Shown here: piece by piece, positions 54,191 through 63,341 of the stretch
How positions within the stretch are numbered: the stretch's first letter is position 1
Layout: every line of letters starts with the position of its first letter
NCBI RefSeq assembly: GCF_028463845.1
Contig: NZ_CP116805.1
Coordinates: 744,001 to 808,000, forward strand
Direction: 5' to 3'
From: Gimibacter soli
Lineage (GTDB): Bacteria; Pseudomonadota; Alphaproteobacteria; Sphingomonadales; Kordiimonadaceae
Length of the DNA stretch: 64,000 nt
Notes under the pieces: model-generated
The model's database searches: none
Told to the model about the DNA's origin: nothing
What the model saw: only the letters and a program-made list of their open reading frames with translations
Position numbers and translations under genes: made by a program

Positions 54191-55012
54191 TCAGCCTGCC
54201 AGCAGGTCTTTGAAATCGGCCGGCTGTTTGGTCATGGAGGCGGCGGCCGCCTTCATCAGGTCTTCCCCGATCAGCATGCCGGCATTCCATGTGGCCACAT
54301 ATTCAAGCCCGTCCTCGATTGTATGGTTGCGGGCATGGTTCATCACCGCCTTGGTGCCGACCACCGCAAGCGGGCTTTTGGACGCGATAAGCGCGGCCAT
54401 TTCCTGCGCGGCGGCCATCAGGGCATCGCGGCTTTCATGCAGGTGGGTCACCAGCCCGCGCGACAGGGCCTCGGCTGCTTCTACCCGGCGACCGGTGAGG
54501 GCCAGTTCACGGACAAGGCCATCCGAGAGCACATGGCGGGCGCGTTGCAGGGTGCCGAGGTCGGCGACAATGCCGACATCGACTTCCTTGATGGCGAACC
54601 AGCTGTCGGTCGTCGCGATGCGGATATCGGCCGCGGCGATAAGGTCGATCCCGCCGCCGATGCAGGCGCCGTGGACGGCGGCAATCACCGGCACGCGGCA
54701 GCGTTCCACCACGCTCATGGCGTCCTGCAGCCAGTGGATGCGGCGGCGCAGGCGGTCGCGCGCACGGGCGGGGTCGCCGCTCGTGTCGCCCATCACATTG
54801 GCGGTATCCATGAGGTCAAGCCCTGCGGTGAAATGCTTGCCGTTCGCATTCAGGATCACGGCGCGGATCGAGGGATTGTCGTCAATGGCTGCGAACACCG
54901 CCTGCATCTCGCCGAAATAGGCGGCGTTCATCGCATTCATCTTGTCCGGCCGGTTCATGGTCACGGTGGCGACGGGGCCTTCGATCGTCAGGGTCAGCGT
55001 TTCGTAGGTCAT
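54191..55012 (-). CDS. Crotonase-family protein, delta3,5-delta2,4-dienoyl-CoA isomerase (ECH1)-like
   Basis: 273 residues. The crotonase fold has oxyanion-hole segments GKHFTAGLDL and HGACIGGGIDLIAAAD. Asp123, Glu143 and Asp151 (GIDL, KEVDVG, VADLGT) keep the same 20- and 8-residue spacing as the catalytic Asp176/Glu196/Asp204 of mammalian ECH1. The C-terminal YVATWNAGML stretch also resembles ECH1. It should shift double bonds of odd-position unsaturated fatty acids during beta-oxidation. It lies downstream of fadJ and the B3/4 gene on the same strand. Confidence 0.85.
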   Translation of the reverse strand: MTYETLTLTIEGPVATVTMNRPDKMNAMNAAYFGEMQAVFAAIDDNPSIRAVILNANGKHFTAGLDLMDTANVMGDTSGDPARARDRLRRRIHWLQDAMSVVERCRVPVIAAVHGACIGGGIDLIAAADIRIATTDSWFAIKEVDVGIVADLGTLQRARHVLSDGLVRELALTGRRVEAAEALSRGLVTHLHESRDALMAAAQEMAALIASKSPLAVVGTKAVMNHARNHTIEDGLEYVATWNAGMLIGEDLMKAAAASMTKQPADFKDLLAG

Positions 55013-55017
55013 GGCGG

Positions 55018-55671
55018 TCAGGCTCCTTCAGGCAGGCACCAGGTTTCAATGAGATGCGCGGCCAGCTCGGTCGCGGTGCGGATATCGTCCTTCGGGCTGT
55101 TGAGGCCATAAAGGACGAACAGCATGATGTCGGTATCTCCGTCCACAGCAGTGCGGAGGCTATCCATATAGGGGCTGCCGAAGGGGCCTTTTTCATCGAA
55201 AAAGACCGGCAGGCCATCGATATTCACTTCGCTTTTGCCGACGGTTTCGTAACTCTCGCCGGCGTCGCCGACGCGCAGCATGCAGTCGCCGACGATCCAT
55301 GAAATGTCATAGACCCCGGCGGAAAAGCCGGTCTTCAGCGACACGAGATTGCACACATCCACCACATTGCTGATGGACGGGATTTCAAGCGCTCCGATGG
55401 CGCGGCGGATCAGCCTTTCGGCAGAAGGGCGATAGCGGCTCGGGTCCTTGCCGCAGCCCTTGAAGGCGCGGCGCGTGGCCTGAACTACAGGGTCACTGGA
55501 GGCCGCCTCGCCAAGCATCGACTGGCGGCGCGCGTCTGCCGCTTCAGCGACAGCCGCAACCAAAGGTTCAGGCGAGGGGCGGATGGCCACAGGGGTGACG
55601 AAAGTGCCAAGGCAGACATCGACGCCGTAATCGGCAAATTCCGGATCGATCGAGTAGATGAATTTGCTCAC
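55018..55671 (-). CDS. B3/B4 tRNA-binding domain protein
   Basis: 217 residues with a B3/4 domain as in the phenylalanyl-tRNA synthetase beta chain: FKGCGKDPSRYRPSAERLIRRA, SISNVVDVCNLVSLKTGFSAG and GLPVFFDEKGPFGSPYMDS. Stand-alone B3/4 proteins may edit or bind mischarged tRNA or amino acids; the role is not established. The start is GTG (55671). It ends 5 bases before the isomerase gene. Confidence 0.8.
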   Translation of the reverse strand: MSKFIYSIDPEFADYGVDVCLGTFVTPVAIRPSPEPLVAAVAEAADARRQSMLGEAASSDPVVQATRRAFKGCGKDPSRYRPSAERLIRRAIGALEIPSISNVVDVCNLVSLKTGFSAGVYDISWIVGDCMLRVGDAGESYETVGKSEVNIDGLPVFFDEKGPFGSPYMDSLRTAVDGDTDIMLFVLYGLNSPKDDIRTATELAAHLIETWCLPEGA

Positions 55672-55705
55672 CGGTTCGCTCCGTTCGTGCTGGCCCGGAA
55701 ACAGG

Positions 55706-55730
55706 GCAGGGCCGCAGCATGCGGCCCTGC
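55706..55730 (-). terminator. Hairpin after fadJ-like gene
   Basis: GCAGGGCCGCA (55706-55716) and TGCGGCCCTGC (55720-55730) make a perfect 11-base stem with a 3-base loop. Only a short T run follows on the minus strand. It lies 35 bases past the stop of the fadJ-like gene and probably ends the beta-oxidation operon or attenuates into the B3/4 gene. Confidence 0.65.
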
Positions 55731-55764
55731 AGATGCTTAATCAAGGGTGTTTGCGGACACGCCC

Positions 55765-57975
55765 TCAGGCTGCAAGCTTGCCGCGCGGGTCGCCCTTCTT
55801 GTAGAAGGTCTCGCCCTTGGCAGCCATATCCTTCAGGAGCTTCGGCGGCGTGAAGCGGCTGCCGTAGGCTTGCGCCAGACGCTCGGCCACGGCCACGAAA
55901 TTGGCCACACCCATCGTGTCGATATAGCTGAAGGGACCACCGGTCCAGGGCGCGAAGCCCCAGCCGAAGATGGCGCCGATGTCGCCGGACGACGCATCGA
56001 TCAGCACACCTTCCTCGAAGCAACGGGCAGCTTCCACGGCCTGACGCACAAGAAGGCGGGTCTTCACTTCATCGACACTCGGCTGGTCAGCGGAAACCGG
56101 GAAGTGGTCGGCGAGGCCGGGCCACAGATGCTTCGGCGAACCGTCAGCCGGATATTCGTAGGAACCCTTGCTGTTCTTGCGGCCGAAACGCTCCAGTTCC
56201 ACGACCATCTTCTCGACAAAGGCATCGGCCGGCGACGCAACATAGGCCGAGCCGAGGGCTTCACGGGTTGCCTTGCCGATCTTGTAGGACAGATCGAGCG
56301 CGACTTCGTCGCCAACCGCCAGGGGTCCGACCGGCATGCCGGCCATTTTGCCTGCATTGTCGATCAGTGCCGGGGTCACGCCTTCCTGCACCATGCAATA
56401 GCCTTCCATCACATAGGTCCCGAAGCAGCGGCTGGTGTAGAAGCCGCGGCTGTCGTTAACGACAATCGGGGTTTTCTTGATCTGGGCCACATAATCGAGC
56501 GCGAGGGCGCGGGTTGCATCGTCGGTTTTCTCGCCGAGGATGATTTCCACGAGCGGCATCTTGTCCACTGGCGAGAAGAAGTGAATGCCGATGAACTGGT
56601 GCGGGCGGGTGAAGTTTTTGGCCAGCCCCGAAATCGGCAGCGTCGAGGTGTTCGAGGCGAACACGATATCCTTGCCGATCACGGCTTCGGTTTTCTCGGT
56701 CACGTCTTTCTTGATCGACGGGTCTTCGAACACGGCCTCGATGATCAGGTCGCAGTCGGCGAGGTCATTATAGTCCGACGTCGTCTGGATCTTGGCGAGG
56801 AGGGCTTCGCCCTTCTCTTTCGAGACCTTGCCGCGCGACACACCTTTTTCAACGAGCTTGCGGCTATAGTCCTTGCCCTTCTCGGCAGCGGCTGCGTCGC
56901 GGTCCAGCAGGACCACGTCCATACCGGCCTTGGCGGACACGTAAGCCACGCCCGCACCCATCATGCCGGCACCGAGCATGCCGAGCTTCTTGACGGTTTT
57001 CCGCTCGAAACCAGCCGGGCGAAGCGAGCCTTTCTCGACCGCACCCTTGTTGATGAAGAGCGTGCGGATCATGTTGCCGGCTACCGGGTCTTTGAGAAGC
57101 TTCAGGAAATATTTGCTCTCGATGCGGATCGCGGTGTCGAAATCGACGACGCCGCCTTCATAGAGGCACGACAGGATCGCCTGAATGGCCGGGTAATTGT
57201 GCTGGGTCTGCTTCTGCGCCATGGCGTTGGCACCGATGAAGGTTTGCACTGCAGCCGGGTTCATGGCGCCGGCGCCACCCGGATATTTGAAGCCTTTCTT
57301 GTCCCACGCGGCAAGCGCCGACGGGGTTTTCTTGACCCAATCCTTGGCGGTTTCAACAACCTTGTCGGCGGGCACCACAGCCTGCACGATGCCAAGGCCC
57401 TGTGCGGCAACGGGGTTGAAGGGTGCACCGGTGGTGATGGCTTGTGCCGCCCCCTGAATGCCGATGATGCGCGGCAGGCGCTGTGTGCCGCCACCACCCG
57501 GCAGAAGGCCGACCTGGCTTTCCGGCAGACCCAGCTGCAGTTTCGGATCGTCGGCTACCACACGGTGGTGGCAAGCGAGGACGAGCTCGAAGCCGCCGCC
57601 GAGGGCGAGGCCGTTTACAGCTGCCGCAAAGGGCTTGGTGCCTTCAAGGGCCAGTTGCTTCTTCGGTTTGCCGCCGGTTTCCATCTTGCGGAAGATGCTG
57701 TTCAGGCGGAAAGCGTTTTCGAACTCCTGTTCCAGCGTCATCGGCTTGTCGCCCGACGAGGCCAGCATGTTGAGATCGGCGCCCGCGAGGAAAGCGGGCT
57801 TGCCCGAGGTGATCACGGCACCCTTGATGGCAGCATCGCCAAGCACCTTGTCGACGGCTTCGTCGAGGTCGGCGATCAGGTCGGCGTTGAACACATTCAT
57901 GCTGGCGCCGGGCAGGTCGATGGTGAGGAGGGCGATGCCGTCGCCGTCAACCTCGAAACGGATGGTCTTGCTCAT
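55765..57975 (-). CDS. fadJ: Bifunctional enoyl-CoA hydratase / 3-hydroxyacyl-CoA dehydrogenase (FadJ/FadB-like)
   Basis: 736 residues. N-terminal crotonase domain with [11 protein letters not shown] and [15 protein letters not shown], then [21 protein letters not shown]. The NAD-binding domain follows ([32 protein letters not shown]), and the C-terminal HAD domains have [15 protein letters not shown]. It hydrates enoyl-CoA and oxidises the product. GGGGGAG precedes the start at 57975. The thiolase gene lies 21 bases upstream, so the pair forms the usual fadBA-like complex. Confidence 0.93.
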   Translation of the reverse strand: MSKTIRFEVDGDGIALLTIDLPGASMNVFNADLIADLDEAVDKVLGDAAIKGAVITSGKPAFLAGADLNMLASSGDKPMTLEQEFENAFRLNSIFRKMETGGKPKKQLALEGTKPFAAAVNGLALGGGFELVLACHHRVVADDPKLQLGLPESQVGLLPGGGGTQRLPRIIGIQGAAQAITTGAPFNPVAAQGLGIVQAVVPADKVVETAKDWVKKTPSALAAWDKKGFKYPGGAGAMNPAAVQTFIGANAMAQKQTQHNYPAIQAILSCLYEGGVVDFDTAIRIESKYFLKLLKDPVAGNMIRTLFINKGAVEKGSLRPAGFERKTVKKLGMLGAGMMGAGVAYVSAKAGMDVVLLDRDAAAAEKGKDYSRKLVEKGVSRGKVSKEKGEALLAKIQTTSDYNDLADCDLIIEAVFEDPSIKKDVTEKTEAVIGKDIVFASNTSTLPISGLAKNFTRPHQFIGIHFFSPVDKMPLVEIILGEKTDDATRALALDYVAQIKKTPIVVNDSRGFYTSRCFGTYVMEGYCMVQEGVTPALIDNAGKMAGMPVGPLAVGDEVALDLSYKIGKATREALGSAYVASPADAFVEKMVVELERFGRKNSKGSYEYPADGSPKHLWPGLADHFPVSADQPSVDEVKTRLLVRQAVEAARCFEEGVLIDASSGDIGAIFGWGFAPWTGGPFSYIDTMGVANFVAVAERLAQAYGSRFTPPKLLKDMAAKGETFYKKGDPRGKLAA

Positions 57976-57995
57976 GGTCTTAAACTCCCCCGGTA

Positions 57996-59201
57996 TCAGA
58001 CGCGTTCGATGATGGTGGCGGTGCCCATGCCGGCGCCGATGCAAAGCGTGACAAGTGCGGTCGACTTGTTCGTGCGCTCCAGCTCGTCCAGCACGGTGCC
58101 GAGGATCATGGCGCCGGTGGCACCAAGCGGGTGACCCATGGCAATCGCGCCGCCGTTCACGTTCATGATCGAATGGTCGACATTCAGGGCTTCCATGAAG
58201 CGCAGGACGACCGCCGCGAAGGCCTCGTTCAGTTCGTAAAGGTCGATATCCGATGCCTTCATGCCGGCTTTCTTCAGCGCTTTTTCAGCGGCGAACGAGG
58301 GGCCTGTCAGCATGATCGTGGGCTCGGAGCCGACCGATGCCATGGCGCGGATGCGGGCGCGCGGCTTGAGGCCGGCTTTGGAGCCTGCGTCTTTGGAGCC
58401 GACAAGCACAGCAGCCGAACCATCCACGATGCCCGACGAGTTGCCCGCATGGTGCACGTGATTGATCCGCTCCACTTCCGGATAGCGCTGCAGGGCGACG
58501 TTATCGAAACCGATTTCACCCATCTGCACGAAGGACGGCTTCAGGGCGCCAAGCGACTGCATGGTGGTCTCCGGCCGCATGAATTCGTCATGGCCAAGCA
58601 CGCTCATGCCGATCACGTCCTTCACGGGCACGATCGACTTGGTGAAGCGCTTTTCATCCCACGATTTCTTGGCGCGGACCTGGCTTTCAACGGCGTAGGC
58701 ATCCACATCATCGCGGCTGTAGCCATATTTGGTGGCAATGAGGTCAGCCGAGATGCCCTGCGGCACGAAATAGGATTTGAAGGCCACAGACGGATCAACC
58801 GGCCATGCGCCGCCGTCCGACCCCATGGGTACGCGGCTCATACTTTCCACACCGCCGCCGATGGCGAAATCGGCTTCGCCCGACATGACCTTGGCAGCCG
58901 CGATGTTCACGGCTTCAAGGCCTGAGGCGCAGAAGCGGTTCACCTGGAAGCCTGCGGTCTGTTCCGAATAGCCGGCATTGATGGCCGAAACGCGGGCGAT
59001 ATCGGCGCCCTGTTCGCCCACGGGCGACACGCAGCCGAGGACCACGTCATCAACCAGCGAGGTATCGAGATTGTTGCGGTCCCGCACGGCTTCCAGCATC
59101 TGGGTCGACAGCTGGATCGGGGTGATTTCATGCAGCGCGCCATCGGCCCGCCCCTTGCCGCGCGGGGTGCGCACGGCATCATAGATGAAAGCTTCGGTCA
59201 T
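57996..59201 (-). CDS. Acetyl-CoA acyltransferase (thiolase, FadA-like)
   Basis: 401 residues. The nucleophilic Cys lies in [18 protein letters not shown] and the GHPLGATGA His motif follow, with the second Cys in CIGAGMGTA. It performs the last step of beta-oxidation and is placed directly before fadJ. Conserved [24 protein letters not shown] precedes the ATG. Confidence 0.95.
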   Translation of the reverse strand: MTEAFIYDAVRTPRGKGRADGALHEITPIQLSTQMLEAVRDRNNLDTSLVDDVVLGCVSPVGEQGADIARVSAINAGYSEQTAGFQVNRFCASGLEAVNIAAAKVMSGEADFAIGGGVESMSRVPMGSDGGAWPVDPSVAFKSYFVPQGISADLIATKYGYSRDDVDAYAVESQVRAKKSWDEKRFTKSIVPVKDVIGMSVLGHDEFMRPETTMQSLGALKPSFVQMGEIGFDNVALQRYPEVERINHVHHAGNSSGIVDGSAAVLVGSKDAGSKAGLKPRARIRAMASVGSEPTIMLTGPSFAAEKALKKAGMKASDIDLYELNEAFAAVVLRFMEALNVDHSIMNVNGGAIAMGHPLGATGAMILGTVLDELERTNKSTALVTLCIGAGMGTATIIERV

Positions 59202-59233
59202 TGGGTCTCTCCCTCCTCAAGGATTGTATCGGA

Positions 59234-61027
59234 TCAGAACGCTTCGGCGGCGAGCGCCATCAATTCTTCCGACCCGGACTCGATTTCGGCCAGAAGCGCA
59301 CGGGTTTCGGTCATGCGGCGCTTGATGTAATAGCGTGCGGTGACCAGCTTGTTCTCATGGAAGGTGGGGTCGTCCGTACCGTCTTCAAGGGCGGTTTTTG
59401 AGACCCGCGCCATCTTGAGCCACATATAGCCCAGAATGACATGACCAGCGAGGTGCATGTAGGGCGTGGAGGCAGCACCGGCATTGTCCGGGTTCGCCAT
59501 CGCATTCTGCATCAGCCACAGGGTGGCGCGCTGCCAGCTGGCGAGCGCCTTTTCCATCGGCTCGATGATATCATCAAGGCCGCCGGCGGTTTTGTTGGCG
59601 GCGATTTCCTCGCCGATCAGTTTGAACAGCATCTGGATGGCCTTGCCACCTTTGGAGGGCAGCTTGCGGCCCACAAGGTCCAGCGCCTGGATGCCGTTGG
59701 CGCCTTCGTAAATCTGGCTGATGCGGGCATCGCGCACGAACTGTTCCATGCCCCATTCAGCCACATAGCCATGACCGCCGAACACCTGCTGGCAGGCCAC
59801 GGACGATTCAAAGCCGCGGTCGGTGAAGACACCCTTGATGATGGGGGTCAGGAGACCGACCAGATCTTCGGCTTCGTCGCGCTCTTCCTCGGTCGGTGCA
59901 TTATGCGACTGGTCCACCAGAAGGGCGGCCCAAAGCGCGATGCCGCGGGCGGCTTCGGCGAAGGAACGGGCGTTCATCAGGTTGCGGCGCACGTCGGCGT
60001 GCACGATGATCGGGTCGGCCGGCTTGTCCGGGAACTGCGGGCCCTTAAGGCTGCGGCCCTGCAGACGGTCTTTCGCGTAGGCCACGGCATTCTGGTAGGC
60101 GACCTCGGCATGGCCAAGGCCTTCCACACCCACACCAAGGCGGGCGGCGTTCATCATGATGAACATGGAGCGGAGGCCCTTGTTCGGTTCGCCGATCAGG
60201 TAGCCGGTCGCTTCGTCATAGTTCATCACGCAGGTCGAGTTGGCGTGGATGCCCATCTTGTGCTCGAGCGAGCCGCAGATGACGCCGTTGCGTTCGCCAA
60301 GGCTGCCGTCTTCCTTCACAAGGAATTTGGGCACGATGAAGAGCGAGATGCCTTTGGTGCCTTTGGGGGCATCGGGCAGGCGCGCGAGCACCAGGTGGAT
60401 GATATTGTCGCTCATGTCATGTTCGCCGGCCGAGATGAAAATCTTGGTGCCGGTGATCTTGTAGGTGCCGTCGGCCTGCGGGTCGGCCTTGGTGCGCAGC
60501 ATGCCGAGGTCGGTGCCGCAATGCGGCTCGGTCAGGTTCATGGTGCCGGTCCAGAGGCCTTCCACCATCTTCGGCAGATAGGTCTCTTTCTGCTCCTGCG
60601 TGCCGTCGATGCGGATCGCCGCCATGGCGCCGTTGGAGAGGCCGGGATACATGGCGAACGAGTGGTTGGCGCCAACCATCATTTCCTCAAGGCAGATGCC
60701 GAGGACGTGGGGCAAGCCCTGCCCGCCAAACTCGGGGTCGGCGGTGAGGCCGGCCCAGCCGCCTTCCACATATTTGGCGTAAGCTTCCTTGAAGCCTTTC
60801 GGCGTCGTCACGTCGCCATTGTCGGCGCGGATACAGCCTTCCTGATCGCCCGAAAGATTGAGGGGCTGAAGTTCGCGTTCGGCGAACTTGGCGGCTTCCT
60901 CGAGGATGGCCGAAACCAGGTCCGGCGTCGCATCCGCGTAGCCCGGCAGGTTCGAATAGTTGCCGACCTGCAGAACGTCGTTCAGCAGGAACATCATGTC
61001 TTTGACGGGGGCCTTGTAGCTTGGCAT
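59234..61027 (-). CDS. Acyl-CoA dehydrogenase
   Basis: 597 residues, the long type with a C-terminal extension (about 470-597). It has FAD-binding MNLTEPHCGTDLG and TGTKIFISAGEHD; the catalytic-Glu region SQIYEGANGIQALDLVGRKL resembles medium/long-chain FadE5-like enzymes. It introduces the 2,3 double bond of acyl-CoA and passes electrons to ETF. Second gene of the MerR-headed operon, 66 bases after the regulator gene. Confidence 0.93.
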   Translation of the reverse strand: MPSYKAPVKDMMFLLNDVLQVGNYSNLPGYADATPDLVSAILEEAAKFAERELQPLNLSGDQEGCIRADNGDVTTPKGFKEAYAKYVEGGWAGLTADPEFGGQGLPHVLGICLEEMMVGANHSFAMYPGLSNGAMAAIRIDGTQEQKETYLPKMVEGLWTGTMNLTEPHCGTDLGMLRTKADPQADGTYKITGTKIFISAGEHDMSDNIIHLVLARLPDAPKGTKGISLFIVPKFLVKEDGSLGERNGVICGSLEHKMGIHANSTCVMNYDEATGYLIGEPNKGLRSMFIMMNAARLGVGVEGLGHAEVAYQNAVAYAKDRLQGRSLKGPQFPDKPADPIIVHADVRRNLMNARSFAEAARGIALWAALLVDQSHNAPTEEERDEAEDLVGLLTPIIKGVFTDRGFESSVACQQVFGGHGYVAEWGMEQFVRDARISQIYEGANGIQALDLVGRKLPSKGGKAIQMLFKLIGEEIAANKTAGGLDDIIEPMEKALASWQRATLWLMQNAMANPDNAGAASTPYMHLAGHVILGYMWLKMARVSKTALEDGTDDPTFHENKLVTARYYIKRRMTETRALLAEIESGSEELMALAAEAF

Positions 61028-61093
61028 GGCTCTTTCCTCAGGGTCTGGTCAGTCTGTTTCGGTTCTGGAGAGGGTATCGCGGGCGGCTTTCAC

Positions 61094-61534
61094 TCAGCCG
61101 TCCCATGGATTTCGAAGCTGCGGCGGCTCGCCCGTGTCCTTGAGGACCCATCGGCCGCCGGGGGCAGACACCAGATTTTCAAGCGTGTCGCAAAATCCGG
61201 TCAGTTCGGTGATCGTCTCGTCGATATCTGCGCGCTGGGCCTCGAGGGCGGCGATCCGCTCCCGGCATTTGGCAAGGGTCACCTGCCGCTGGGTCTCGCG
61301 CCCGTCCCCCAATTCGTAAAGCTGTAGCATATCGGCAATTTCGGAGAGGGAGAAGCCAACCCGGCGGCCGCGCAGGATCCACGCGATCCGCACACGGTCG
61401 GCAGCTGAATAGGTGCGGTTCTGGCCAACGCGCGCCGGCGCCACGAGGCCTTGTTCCTCGTAGTGCCGCAGCGTGCGGGCGGTGATACCGAACTCCGCAG
61501 CCAGATCCTTGATACTGTAGGCAAGCTCGCCCAT
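61094..61534 (-). CDS. MerR family transcriptional regulator of beta-oxidation/acyl-CoA genes
   Basis: 146 residues. The N-terminal winged helix is AYSIKDLAAEFGITARTLRHYEEQGLVAP, then RVRIAWILRGRRVGFSLSEIADML and a long coiled-coil dimer helix with RERIAALEAQRADIDETITELTGF. It resembles LiuR-type regulators of branched-chain/fatty acid catabolism. A perfect palindrome lies 41 bases upstream. ATG at 61534 is preferred; ATG at 61558 is possible. It is first in the operon with the acyl-CoA dehydrogenase, thiolase and fadJ. Confidence 0.88.
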   Translation of the reverse strand: MGELAYSIKDLAAEFGITARTLRHYEEQGLVAPARVGQNRTYSAADRVRIAWILRGRRVGFSLSEIADMLQLYELGDGRETQRQVTLAKCRERIAALEAQRADIDETITELTGFCDTLENLVSAPGGRWVLKDTGEPPQLRNPWDG

Positions 61535-61574
61535 GGGGCCTTCAATTCCCTTTCCCATCCGGCAGTGACGCTAC

Positions 61575-61590
61575 TTTACGTTAACGTAAA
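61575..61590. promoter_or_regulatory. 16-bp palindromic operator of the MerR-headed operon
   Basis: TTTACGTTAACGTAAA is a perfect palindrome. On the minus strand TTGACG lies directly upstream and TAGCGT lies 17 bases beyond it, so the palindrome fills the promoter spacer, as MerR-family regulators require. It resembles LiuR-type sites. The same spacer region also faces the divergent DUF962 gene (ATG 61719). Confidence 0.7.
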
Positions 61591-61718
61591 CGTCAACACG
61601 CGACGCAGGCGATTGCCTTGGGGCTTGAATAGGCTTATGTTTTTAGACGGGAGAGTTTGATAATCCGCGAGGCGCGGCGATGAAAACCGCGCGACTCGGA
61701 CACCAAGGAGGGGTTTCG

Positions 61719-62084
61719 ATGAGCAGCAACCGGTTCACGTCATTCAAGGAATTTTTCCCTTATTATCTGGCCGAGCATTCGGTGCCGACCTGCAGGGCGC
61801 TGCATTATACGGGCACGCTTCTTGGCACCGGCGTGGCGCTTTATGCGCTTGTCACCATGCAGTGGTGGATGCTGCTTCTGTATCCGCTGATCGGCTATGG
61901 CTTCGCCTGGGTCGGCCACTTTTTCATCGAACATAACAAGCCCGCCACCTTCACCTATCCGGGCTGGAGCTGGATGGGCGACTACAAGATGCTGTGGCTG
62001 TGGATGACCGGCCGCCTGAAACCCGCGCTTGAAGAAGCCGACAAGCTTTACGCGGGCGGCACCGGGGCCGTGAACCGGGTCTGA
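61719..62084 (+). CDS. DUF962 / Mpo1-like membrane protein
   Basis: 121 residues with two to three hydrophobic segments. The family pattern FKEFFPYYLAEHSVPTCRALHYTGTLLG and GHFFIEHNKPATF supplies His/Glu residues that could bind iron, as in yeast Mpo1, a 2-hydroxy fatty acid dioxygenase. AAGGAGGGG precedes the ATG. It is divergent from the MerR regulator, so regulation by it is possible. A dioxygenase role here is inferred from family only. Confidence 0.85.
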   Translation: MSSNRFTSFKEFFPYYLAEHSVPTCRALHYTGTLLGTGVALYALVTMQWWMLLLYPLIGYGFAWVGHFFIEHNKPATFTYPGWSWMGDYKMLWLWMTGRLKPALEEADKLYAGGTGAVNRV

Positions 62085-62180
62085 CGTCGCTTCACCGCGC
62101 GACTGCAGCGGTCTGTCGCCAAACTGTCGTCTCCTTTGCGCCGCCGTGCGAGCGTCCTGCCTGTGGCAAAGGGGGCATTT

Positions 62181-63341
62181 ATGCACGGATCGGTGAAAAC
62201 AAGGGCTTTCAGTGGTGTGCTTGCGGCGTTGGTGTGGTTTGCTGCGCCAGCAGAGGCGGCTTGGGCGGCGGATTCCGAACCGATCGTCAGCGAGGCGGCA
62301 ACTTTCAAACTGGAAACCGTCGCAGAGGGGCTCGAGGTCCCCTGGAGCTTCGCTTTCCTGCCCGATGGCCGCGCCCTGATTGGCGAGCGCGAGGTCGGAC
62401 GGCTCAGTATTCTTGACCTGACGAGTGGCACACGGGAGCCCGTTGAAGGGCTGCCGGACATGCTTCGCGATGGTTCCATCAGTGCCGGGCTTTTTGACAT
62501 TGTGCCGCATCCCGATTTTGCCACCAACCGGCAGATATATCTGGTGCATGCGGTGGGCAGCATCGAGGCAAGCGGCCTTGCCATTACGCGTGCTGAACTG
62601 GAAAACGACAAGCTTGTCCACTTGCAGCAACTATTTGAAACCGGGCCTCGTCTGGCGGGGAAGTGGCACTTCGGCGGGCGGCTGGTGCTGCAGGGTGGCT
62701 ATATGTTCCTGACCACGGGGGACGGTTACGAGTTCAAGGCGCTGTCACAAGACCTGTCGACCCATGCGGGCAAGATCATCCGGCTTCATGATGACGGCAA
62801 GGTGCCAACCGACAATCCTTTCGTGGGCAAGCCCGATGCTCGCCCGGAAATCTGGGCCTACGGGCTGCGCAATCCCCAATCCATGACGCTTCAGCCGGCG
62901 ACGGGCGCCTTGTGGACGGTTGAGCATGGTCCACAGGGTGGTGACGAGGTGAATGTCATCAAGCCCGGCCGCAATTATGGATGGCCCGTTATCACATATG
63001 GCGAGGAATATGGCGGTGGTCCCATCGGTGATGGCATCACCCACAAGGAAGGGATGGAACAACCGCTATATTATTGGCGGCCCTCAATCGCGCCGAGCGG
63101 TGCCACATTCTACACCGGGGCCAGCTTCCCGGGTTGGCAGGGCAGCCTGTTCGTCGGGGCACTGGCGCAGACCCACCTCAACCGCCTTGTCGTCGAAGAT
63201 GGCCGCGTGATCCACGAGGAGCGTTTGCTGGCAGATCAGGGATGGCGCGTACGCTTCGTGGTCGAAGGACCTGACGGATGCCTTTACATCGGCAACGATG
63301 ATGGACTTATCGTTCGCCTGCGCGCTGCGGCGAATGACTGA
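62181..63341 (+). CDS. PQQ-type glucose/sorbosone dehydrogenase
   Basis: 386 residues with a signal peptide (about 1-28). The beta-propeller has family motifs: VPWSFAFLPDGRALIGER, GLFDIVPHPDFATNRQIYL, HFGGRLVLQGGYMFLTTGD, AYGLRNPQSMTL and EHGPQGGDEVNVIKPGRNYGWP. It oxidises aldose-like sugars in the periplasm with PQQ and calcium. ATG at 62181 (after AAAGGGGGC) is the likely start; a TTG at 62136 is weak. Its 3' end overlaps the next, convergent gene by 35 bases. No PQQ synthesis genes are in the window. Confidence 0.88.
   Translation: MHGSVKTRAFSGVLAALVWFAAPAEAAWAADSEPIVSEAATFKLETVAEGLEVPWSFAFLPDGRALIGEREVGRLSILDLTSGTREPVEGLPDMLRDGSISAGLFDIVPHPDFATNRQIYLVHAVGSIEASGLAITRAELENDKLVHLQQLFETGPRLAGKWHFGGRLVLQGGYMFLTTGDGYEFKALSQDLSTHAGKIIRLHDDGKVPTDNPFVGKPDARPEIWAYGLRNPQSMTLQPATGALWTVEHGPQGGDEVNVIKPGRNYGWPVITYGEEYGGGPIGDGITHKEGMEQPLYYWRPSIAPSGATFYTGASFPGWQGSLFVGALAQTHLNRLVVEDGRVIHEERLLADQGWRVRFVVEGPDGCLYIGNDDGLIVRLRAAAND

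Noticed and set aside
55747-58134. 795-codon plus-strand frame opposite fadJ
   Set aside because: High-G+C shadow of the minus-strand fadJ gene, with no motifs, no ribosome site and His/Gly/Asp-rich composition.
59441-61327. 628-codon plus-strand frame opposite the acyl-CoA dehydrogenase
   Set aside because: Shadow of the dehydrogenase and part of the MerR gene; no family features.
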